Source: Sergeia podlipaevii
Taxonomy: Eukaryota; Euglenozoa; Kinetoplastea; Trypanosomatida; Trypanosomatidae
Length of the DNA stretch: 16,501 bases
Direction of reading: 5' to 3'
NCBI GenBank assembly: GCA_030849805.1
Contig: JASANZ010001803.1
Coordinates: 1 to 16,501, forward strand
Each line of letters starts with the position of its first letter. Positions within the stretch are counted from its first letter, which is position 1. Both the position numbers and the translations under genes were made by a program. This document shows, piece after piece, positions 1 to 5,994 of this stretch. Under the pieces are notes generated by a model. The model worked only from the letters and a program-made list of their open reading frames with translations, was not told the DNA's origin and made no database searches.

Positions 1-436
1 TGATTTGAATGTAGTAGATGCGTACATACACACGCATCTCATAGATACACACTTGCGCAAAGAAAAAAAAAAAAATAATATATATATATATATATTTCGA
101 TGACACTTTTAGTATGATCACGAAAAACAACATTTATATCTGAGCTGGCTTTATGAATGGCTGTCCTATTTGCAAACGATGGGACAGGAAAGCGTTAACT
201 TTTTTTTTTGCCTTTTTACTTCATGTACACACAAAAAGAAGAAGCACCATATTTGCTTTACTTGTTTCTTCTCTTCTGTTTTCTTTTCAATATTGGCTTT
301 TCTTTTTTTTCTTTTCTTTCTTTTTTCTTTCCTTTTGATTTTGACTACGTTATTATTATTTGCCATATTTGTGAATAGTGTGCGCACCCGAAAGAACCTT
401 TCTTTTTTCGTAGCATCCCCTCTTTTTTTTTCAGTA
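1..436 (+). other. Intergenic region upstream of the eL38 gene
   Basis: No gene is visible here. The region holds a poly-A stretch and a short TA microsatellite (about 79-95), then from about 190 to 350 a long T/C-rich stretch, and a second pyrimidine run at 395-432 next to the eL38 start. This is typical trypanosomatid intercistronic DNA: the 3' end of an upstream transcript followed by the pyrimidine tract that directs trans-splicing of the next one. The low-complexity reading frames in it are runs of Phe/Leu/Ser or Lys and are not genes. Confidence 0.75.
395..434 (+). promoter_or_regulatory. Spliced-leader acceptor for the eL38 mRNA
   Basis: A pyrimidine run (419-432) ends in CAG with the AG at 433-434, only two bases before the ATG at 437. 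A second usable AG lies at 412-413 after another T-rich run and would give a 23-base leader. No ATG lies between either AG and 437. Known from the family: trypanosomatid trans-splicing uses the first AG after a polypyrimidine tract. Which of the two is used cannot be decided from sequence. Confidence 0.65.
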
Positions 437-685
437 ATGCCCCGCGAGATCAAGAACCTCAAGGAGTTCCTCTCCATCTGCTCTCGCAAGGATGCCCGTT
501 ACGTGAAGGTCAAGCGCAACCCCACTCTGACCAAGTTCAAGGTCCGCTGCAGCCGCTACCTCTACACCCTTGTCGTCAACGACAAGAAGAAGGCAGACAA
601 GATTGAGCGCTCCATCCACCCCTCTGTGAAGAAGATCACCGTTACTGCTCGCTCCCACGCTAAGACCAACGCTGGCGCCAAGTAA
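437..685 (+). CDS. RPL38: 60S ribosomal protein L38 (eL38)
   Basis: This gene encodes the small large-subunit protein eL38, a structural part of the cytosolic 60S ribosome. The 82-residue product opens with [12 protein letters not shown] and contains the family signature [15 protein letters not shown] (about residues 33-47) followed by the lysine-rich [10 protein letters not shown]. Animal eL38 is about 70 residues; this one carries a basic tail of about a dozen extra residues ending in NAGAK. The frame is open well upstream, but the start at 437 is fixed by the conserved N-terminus and by the splice-acceptor AG a few bases before it. Codon choice is strongly biased to C-ending codons and AAG, as in highly expressed trypanosomatid genes. 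Nothing is broken. Confidence 0.97.
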   Translation: MPREIKNLKEFLSICSRKDARYVKVKRNPTLTKFKVRCSRYLYTLVVNDKKKADKIERSIHPSVKKITVTARSHAKTNAGAK

Positions 686-1367
686 GCAGCATGGGAATTA
701 GAGAGAGAGAGAGAACGGCTGCAGCTGCACACACGTTCATGATTTATTATTTTATTATTCTTAAAAAAAATGTGAGATGCTTCTGTCCGACTAGCACCAC
801 TCTTCTTTTTTTTTTTCCTGTGCACTGATTATTATTTTTTATCCGGTGTGGACTAAAAAAAGGGGGGGGGAGGTGGTTGTGGGGACATCAGTATCTAAAC
901 TAAAAAAAGAAAAAAAACATATCTATTTGTTTTAACTCAACATCTGCTCCTGCGTCAATATAGCAGATCAGTTAGCTCAAGGTTTAGTTTTTCTTTTTTC
1001 TCTTTCTCTTGCGGAACAGAAGAAAAAGCTTTCTTGTTAGCACTATCATCGTTCTACATATGCTCTATTTCGTTGCACTATCATAAATCTATTCTTTTTT
1101 TTTTTCTCCTTTCTCATTTTTTTTTAATTTTTAATTTTTTAGTGGTAAGCATACATACATATATCTTCTTTTTCTTTTTCCTTTGCCTTTTGTGCTTGTG
1201 TGAGTGCTAGCTATATTATCACTCTATCAGTGTATCATTGCAGTAATCTCCTTATTCGTTTCTTTTATTACATTCGCGAGTCACTTGCTTTTTTTTTCTT
1301 ATTCTTCTGAATCATCACCCCCACTACTAGCCATAGCAGCCGCCGAGAAACGAAAAAGAAACACCAC
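686..1367 (+). other. Intergenic region between eL38 and the dehydratase
   Basis: No gene is seen. A GA-dinucleotide run follows the eL38 stop (about 699-714), and a nine-G run lies at 862-870 with further GG/GGGG groups up to about 884. Several poly-T and poly-A runs follow, then the pyrimidine tract of the next gene. This probably comprises the eL38 3' untranslated region, its polyadenylation zone and the leader of the dehydratase mRNA. The exact poly-A site cannot be seen. Confidence 0.7.
1287..1339 (+). promoter_or_regulatory. Spliced-leader acceptor for the dehydratase mRNA
   Basis: A T-rich tract (1287-1308) and a C-rich stretch are followed by the first AG at 1329-1330, with further AGs at 1335-1336 and 1338-1339. 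There is no AG between the tract and 1329. The leader would be about 28 to 37 bases long and contains no ATG before 1368, which supports that start. Confidence 0.65.
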
Positions 1368-2474
1368 ATGTTCCGTGCACCTGATACTGAGCCCACCACC
1401 CGGCGCAATCCACAGCGTCCAATGCGCAACGTCCTTGTGACGGGTGGGTGCGGCTTCATCGGTAGCAACTTCATCAACTACTTCATGAAGCAGCACCCTG
1501 AGGTCCACATCTACAATATCGACAACATGAGCTACTGTGCCAACATGAAGAACATTGAGCAGCCTGACAGCCCCAACTACACATTCGTGCTCGGCGACAT
1601 TACCAATCGCGACTTGGTCAGCTACGTGCTCAGCACTTGTGATATTGACACCATCATCAACTTTGCCGCTCAGAGCCACGTTGAGAACAGCTTTGGAAAC
1701 AGTGTCCTTTTCACCATGAGCAACGTTGTCGGCACGCATGTGCTGCTGGAGTGTGCCAGGGTGCACAACAAGATCGAGAAGTTCGTGCACGTCAGCACCG
1801 ACGAGGTGTACGGTGAGGTGGACAGCGCCCAGATGGAGGGCGGCACGGTGAACCCAACTAACCCATACGCTGCCACCAAGGCTGCTGCGGAGTACATCGC
1901 CAAGTCCTACTACACCTCCTTTGGCATCCCCGTCGTCATCACCCGCGGCAACAACGTGTATGGCATCTACCAGTACCCGGAGAAGGTGATCCCACGCTTC
2001 GCGATGCTCGCGCACCTTGGACAGAAGCTCACCATCCAGGGCAATGGATCCAACACCCGCATGTTCATGCACGCTACCGACGTTGCGCGTGCCTTCGCCA
2101 CAATTCTTGAGCGCGGCTTCATCGGCGAGATCTACAACATCGGTACCCGAGATGAATACAGCGTGCTAGACGTTGCTCGCATGACCATCGCCCAGCTCTT
2201 TGGTGAGGAGGCCGTCAAGGGCGACCGGCTGAACAACTACATCACCTTTGTGAAGGACCGGAACTTCAACGATCAGCGGTACGACATCGATTCTAGTAAG
2301 CTGGAGGCGCTTGGGTGGAGGCAGGAGATTGACTTCAAGACTGGCTTCCGTGACACGGTTGACTGGTACGTCAAGGCGATCGACGAGGACTTCTGGGTTG
2401 ACATTCGCGTCACGCTCCCCACCTCTTCACCGGATGCTTCCATTAATTTTCACACAGTACCTGTAAATCATTAA
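1368..2474 (+). CDS. Nucleotide-sugar (UDP/dTDP-glucose) 4,6-dehydratase
   Basis: This is an extended short-chain dehydrogenase/reductase that should convert an NDP-glucose to NDP-4-keto-6-deoxyglucose with a tightly bound NAD, the first step towards rhamnose and other 6-deoxysugars. The 368 residues show the Rossmann nucleotide motif TGGCGFIGSN (25-34), the GDI motif (66-68), NFAAQSHVENS (98-108), the catalytic TDE of STDEVYGE (143-150), the YxxxK pair Y167/K171, RGNNVYG (193-199), YNIGT (256-260) and FNDQRY (300-305). Those last segments match eukaryotic TGDS and the dehydratase half of plant rhamnose synthase better than bacterial RmlB. UDP-glucose is therefore a likely substrate (inference). 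About 20 residues after the usual end (from 349) have no recognised counterpart. The start at 1368 is the first ATG after the acceptor; M19 (1422) is also possible and begins right at the fold. No epimerase/reductase lies nearby. Confidence 0.92.
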   Translation: MFRAPDTEPTTRRNPQRPMRNVLVTGGCGFIGSNFINYFMKQHPEVHIYNIDNMSYCANMKNIEQPDSPNYTFVLGDITNRDLVSYVLSTCDIDTIINFAAQSHVENSFGNSVLFTMSNVVGTHVLLECARVHNKIEKFVHVSTDEVYGEVDSAQMEGGTVNPTNPYAATKAAAEYIAKSYYTSFGIPVVITRGNNVYGIYQYPEKVIPRFAMLAHLGQKLTIQGNGSNTRMFMHATDVARAFATILERGFIGEIYNIGTRDEYSVLDVARMTIAQLFGEEAVKGDRLNNYITFVKDRNFNDQRYDIDSSKLEALGWRQEIDFKTGFRDTVDWYVKAIDEDFWVDIRVTLPTSSPDASINFHTVPVNH

Positions 2475-3381
2475 GGAAAAAAAAGATATGATGATGGGAA
2501 GAAATATCAGCTGTACTAAGGATTGCCATGTCAATCTGTTGCGTGCATATTTTTTTTGTCTCTTGTCGTTTAGGTAGACCTTTTCCTGGTATATGTGTAG
2601 TTGTATTTTCCTTCTGATCTCAGAGACAGACTTGTCTGTCCCTATTTTTGATTTTCTTTGAGTAGGTGCTTATACACTCACCTATATATTGTTGTCAGTA
2701 AGACGCCGTGCCCACAAATGCATTTTTTGGTAAAGCAGAGGCGACAATAAACTGGCGTTATGAATTAGAGCCTTACAATGAGTCTAAGAAGATGCAGATG
2801 GCAAGCAAGAAGTTGGTCGTGCGTGTAGGAATTGTAGACTTTCTCTCTCTCTCTCGTGATGTTTATGATAATCATGTAATAGTTGCACTTCAACATTCTC
2901 TGCTTTTTTACGTTACTCTTCTCGACATTTCCTTTTTTTTTTCTTTTGGTAATGACTTGAAAAGGGTGCTTATTTTATTATTGTATTACATTTTTTTATT
3001 TACTTGTTTCAAACGTGTTGAAAGGAAGTAGCATTTATACATATATAGCACACAGAGAAGCATACGTATTGTTTTTTTTTTTTTCTAACCGCAGAACTAG
3101 TTGAAGAGAATCATAGTACACTTTTAAAAAAGAATTTTTATCACTTCGCCGTTACTACTGCATTATTTTCAAACTGTTGTATTTTAGTATTAAGAAGCTT
3201 TTTTTTTGTCTATCGTCTGAAGCGGTGTGATAAAAGAGGAAAACGATCATCGAGAAAAAGAAAAATTGAAAGCTAAAAAGGAACAAAACTTAGGACCAAA
3301 ACAGCAGCAAAGAACTTTTAAAAAAATAAGAACTGTGGACAACCAACAACAACGAAAGAAAGCAAGAAAAGAAGAGGAGGA
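2475..3381 (+). other. Intergenic region between the dehydratase and kynureninase
   Basis: No gene is supported. The first part is mixed-sequence 3' untranslated DNA with a short perfect palindrome at 2625-2640. A CT run lies near 2841-2853. From about 2930 there are T-rich runs. The end, 3223-3381, is the adenine-rich kynureninase leader, which contains no ATG. A frame at 2708-3031 starts with GTG and degenerates into Phe/Leu-rich low complexity, so it is not called. Confidence 0.7.
3198..3222 (+). promoter_or_regulatory. Spliced-leader acceptor for the kynureninase mRNA
   Basis: A nine-T run (3199-3207) and a mixed pyrimidine stretch lead to the AG at 3221-3222. Splicing there gives a purine-rich leader of about 159 bases with no ATG before 3382, which supports the annotated start. 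The earlier tract around 3070-3095 is an alternative. Confidence 0.55.
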
Positions 3382-4782
3382 ATGCGCAACGCCGCAACGG
3401 AGAAGATTTTAAGCACGGTGCACACGATTGGAGTTTCCATTACTGAAGATGCATTTGCGCTACACATGGATGAGGCAGACCCCCTTAAGGAGCACCGCGA
3501 CGCGTTTCACTTTCCGAAATTGCGCGATGGCACGCCTTACACCTACCTGGCTGGCAACTCCCTTGGCCTTCAACACGTCGGCGTAGAGGCCTCTGTGCAG
3601 GCGTACCTCAAGAAGTGGCGGGAGCAGGCGGTGGAGGGGCACTTCATGCAACCCAATCCGTGGTTCGAGATTGACCAGGCGCTCTGCAAGGACATGGCAA
3701 GCATCGTTGGGGCGAGCGAGAGCGAGGTGGTGCTGATGAACTCGTTGACGGTCAACATCCATCTTATGATGTGCGCCTACTACAAGCCAAAGGGAGCCAA
3801 GAAAAAAATATTAATCGAGAATCACTCTTTCCCCAGTGACAAACACTGCCTCAACTCCCAACTGGAGATGCACGGCTTGAAGCCCAGCGAGGACCTCATC
3901 GTGATTGGTGCCACGCCGCAGGATACCTGGCATTCAGAGCCGGCTGTAATCCCCATCGAAGCCTTTCTGAGCGTCATTGAAAAGAGGGGGGATGAGATCG
4001 CGGTGGTGATGATAACAGCGATTCATTTTTTGACTGGTCAATTATTTGACATTGCGGCTATCACCAAGGCGGCCCACGCGAAGGGCATCGTCGTTGGCGT
4101 TGATTGTGCTCACGCGGTAGGCAATGTTCCTCTCAAACTGCACGACTGGGATGTTGACTTTGCTTGCTGGTGTACTTACAAGTATATGAACAGCGGCCCT
4201 GGAAACATCGGCGGCGCGTTCGTGCACAGTCGCCTCACGATGCAAGGAGGGTCGGTGCCCTGCTTGAAGGGGTGGTGGGGACACGAGCGTAAGAACCGCT
4301 TTTCCCTTCACGATGAATTTGAGCCCGCTCCTGGCGCAGCAGCTTTTCAAGTCAGTAACGTGGCAGTCGTCAGCATTGCGACTCTCGCGCCATCTCTGAA
4401 GCTGATTGCGACCGTTGGTGTGGACTCGCTGCGCGAGAAGTCCCTGCAGCTGACGGCCTATCTTGAGCTGCTTATTAACGAAATGCTGCCTCCTGGGTGC
4501 GTGGAGATCATCACACCGGTTGACCCTGCGCAGCGTGGCGCACAACTGTCTCTGCGTATTCTTCCCGACCGACTGAAATCAGACTCTAGCAACACAGAGG
4601 GGTATGAGTGTGGGCTAGCTGACGGGGGCTCTGATGCGGCGCTGCTGCAGCGCCAGCTGCTGGACTCAGGCGTCATCGTTGACTCCCGCCCGCCTGATAT
4701 CATTCGTCTTGCTCCAGTTCCCTTGTATAACTCATACGGTGATGTGCTTTCTGCTGTCCGTGTCTTGAGCGAACAATTTTAA
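3382..4782 (+). CDS. KYNU: Kynureninase (L-kynurenine hydrolase)
   Basis: This PLP enzyme cleaves kynurenine to anthranilate, or 3-hydroxykynurenine to 3-hydroxyanthranilate, plus alanine, and is normally cytosolic. At 466 residues it has the usual family length. Visible motifs are YLAGNSLGLQ (55-64), EGHF with H87, MNSLTVNIHL (119-128), the cofactor-site FPSD (150-153), HFLTGQ (215-220), VDCAHAVGNV (240-249), DFACWCTYKYMN with the PLP lysine K267, GWWGHE (297-302), QRGAQLS and, near the C-terminus, APVPLYNSYGD. All key cofactor residues are present. The usual SNPP motif reads SNVA (325-328), so Ser and Asn are kept but the prolines are lost. The start is the first ATG after the acceptor; M29 is a weaker alternative. 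No other kynurenine-pathway gene lies in the window. Identification is secure; substrate preference is not. Confidence 0.95.
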   Translation: MRNAATEKILSTVHTIGVSITEDAFALHMDEADPLKEHRDAFHFPKLRDGTPYTYLAGNSLGLQHVGVEASVQAYLKKWREQAVEGHFMQPNPWFEIDQALCKDMASIVGASESEVVLMNSLTVNIHLMMCAYYKPKGAKKKILIENHSFPSDKHCLNSQLEMHGLKPSEDLIVIGATPQDTWHSEPAVIPIEAFLSVIEKRGDEIAVVMITAIHFLTGQLFDIAAITKAAHAKGIVVGVDCAHAVGNVPLKLHDWDVDFACWCTYKYMNSGPGNIGGAFVHSRLTMQGGSVPCLKGWWGHERKNRFSLHDEFEPAPGAAAFQVSNVAVVSIATLAPSLKLIATVGVDSLREKSLQLTAYLELLINEMLPPGCVEIITPVDPAQRGAQLSLRILPDRLKSDSSNTEGYECGLADGGSDAALLQRQLLDSGVIVDSRPPDIIRLAPVPLYNSYGDVLSAVRVLSEQF

Positions 4783-4798
4783 GCTGGAGAAAAAAAAT

Positions 4799-4870
4799 GG
4801 AGGGGGGGGGAGGGGAGGAAGCAGAGATAGAGAAAGAGAGAGAATGAGGAGGGAGAGAAGAGATCATATG
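4799..4870 (+). repeat. Purine-rich tract with long G runs after the kynureninase stop
   Basis: Starting 16 bases after the stop, the + strand is almost purely A/G: GG, A, nine G (4802-4810), A, GGGG, A, GG, then GA-rich sequence to about 4864. The G runs could form a G-quadruplex in RNA or DNA. Its function is unknown. Confidence 0.6.
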
Positions 4871-5232
4871 GAAGAAAGCAACAATAAAGGAAAGGGCAGA
4901 GGAGGAACTAACGGCATTTCGTAGCCTTTTATTTATATATGATCCAATGCAAAGTTCAATATATAGGGAAGCAGCGTCACTGTCATGTCTGTTGCTATTT
5001 GTTTCTCTTCTTCTTCGTGCCTTTCATCTATTGCTCTTTCTTATTATTATTATTATTGTTATTATTCAAGAGCCAATCTTTCTCTCTTCCTTTTTGTCGT
5101 TGATGTTGTTTATATATCGATATATATAGAGAGGGAGATGCGATATTTTTCAAGCAAACTGGCTCTGACATTGGGATAGCGGCTTACTCCACCACTACGG
5201 TGTTCACATTTCATTGTTAGCTCACTTTTTGT

Positions 5233-5276
5233 TATATATATATATATATACGTATATTTATTTATTTATTTATTTA
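5233..5276 (+). repeat. TA microsatellite and tandem AU-rich element (five ATTTA)
   Basis: A TA run (5233-5250) is followed by five overlapping ATTTA pentamers at 5256-5260, 5260-5264, 5264-5268, 5268-5272 and 5272-5276. In transcripts this would be a classic clustered AU-rich element. Its position suggests the 3' untranslated region of the kynureninase mRNA. It could equally be a simple tetranucleotide microsatellite with no role. Confidence 0.6.
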
Positions 5277-5587
5277 TATTTCCCATCTTTCTTTCTAGCG
5301 GGCTCGCCATCATCTCTTCACCAATCTGCGCACCTGAAAAAGGAGGTGTAAGCTGGAGGAGACAAAAAGAAGGATTATATATATATATACATTGCACGGA
5401 AGCGCGTACACACACATGCGAACGACCATGAGAAAAGAGGAAACAATATTGTGCTGAAACGTGAGGGTGCCATTCCCACCTTATAAAAAGAAAAAAAAAC
5501 GACGATTTTATATATTTGGCCTCTTGCAAAATAAAAAGAAAAAAAGAAAAAATATGGAAGACAAACAAATAGCAACAGACAATAGAT

Positions 5588-5629
5588 ATACATGCATGAT
5601 TTATTATTTGAAATGAATCATGCATGTAT
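5588..5629 (+). repeat. Perfect inverted repeat, 18-bp hairpin
   Basis: Bases 5588-5601 are the exact reverse complement of 5616-5629 (14 bp). The pairing continues inward through a G-U pair (5602/5615) and three A-U pairs (5603-5605 with 5612-5614), leaving the six-base loop 5606-5611. The arms contain the self-complementary core ATGCAT. In RNA this would be a strong stem-loop, probably in the untranslated DNA between kynureninase and the following gene. Confidence 0.75.
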
Positions 5630-5780
5630 CCATATTTCCTTTACATCTGCATACATATATTCATGAAAAGCCAAATCTACGATGTATAAGAATGATTTTA
5701 TATACCGCTACATTCAGAATGAATGTATCGTTGATGTCACTACTACTACTACTACTGTACCTCTTACAAAAAAAAAAAAT

Positions 5781-5885
5781 CCTATTTTTTTTTCCTTTCA
5801 GATATAGAAAGTGAGCAGACATTTTAAATTGCTTCCAAATACATTTTTTCTGTGTGTGTGCGTATTGATCGCTGTTCCTCCGCAG
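5781..5885 (+). promoter_or_regulatory. Candidate spliced-leader acceptors for the PG-rich protein mRNA
   Basis: Two good acceptors are seen. The first is a T-rich tract ending in TTTCAG with AG at 5800-5801. The second is a T/C tract ending in CTCCGCAG with AG at 5884-5885. Leaders would be 193 or 109 bases long. Neither contains an ATG before 5995, so the start is the same for both. Confidence 0.6.
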
Positions 5886-5994
5886 CTACCTTTAGCCACC
5901 AGTAGCACTGGCGGAAGTTATATTTATATATAGTGACCATATTTAGAATCATATATAGTACCTCACAGTAAACATCCGATTTGTATAGGTTTTA

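Larger units (their letters stand above)
4783..5994 (+). other. Intergenic region between kynureninase and the PG-rich protein gene
   Basis: No gene is supported across 1.2 kb. In order it holds a G/purine-rich tract (about 4799-4870), an ATT-repeat (5041-5066), a TA run followed by five overlapping ATTTA pentamers (5233-5276), a perfect long hairpin (5588-5629), and two candidate splice-acceptor tracts ending at 5801 and 5885. Reading frames here are low-complexity (Leu/Ile/Phe or Lys-rich) and lack homology that I recognise. Confidence 0.7.

Noticed and set aside
1299..2072. Long minus-strand open frame (257 codons) across the dehydratase
   Set aside because: It is the antisense shadow of a GC-biased coding region, gives Val/His/Ala-rich sequence with no recognisable motif, and opposes the uniform + strand direction.
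2625..2640. 7-bp perfect palindrome with two-base spacer followed by a T run, like a bacterial terminator
   Set aside because: The window is eukaryotic with polycistronic transcription; the stem is short and can arise by chance in 900 bases of spacer.
2708..3031. Open frame of 107 codons between the dehydratase and kynureninase
   Set aside because: It begins at GTG, lacks a nearby splice acceptor, and turns into Phe/Leu/Ile-rich low complexity from T runs.
3227..3412. Possible upstream frame overlapping the kynureninase start
   Set aside because: It begins at GTG; the kynureninase leader (3223-3381) contains no ATG, so a true upstream frame is not supported.
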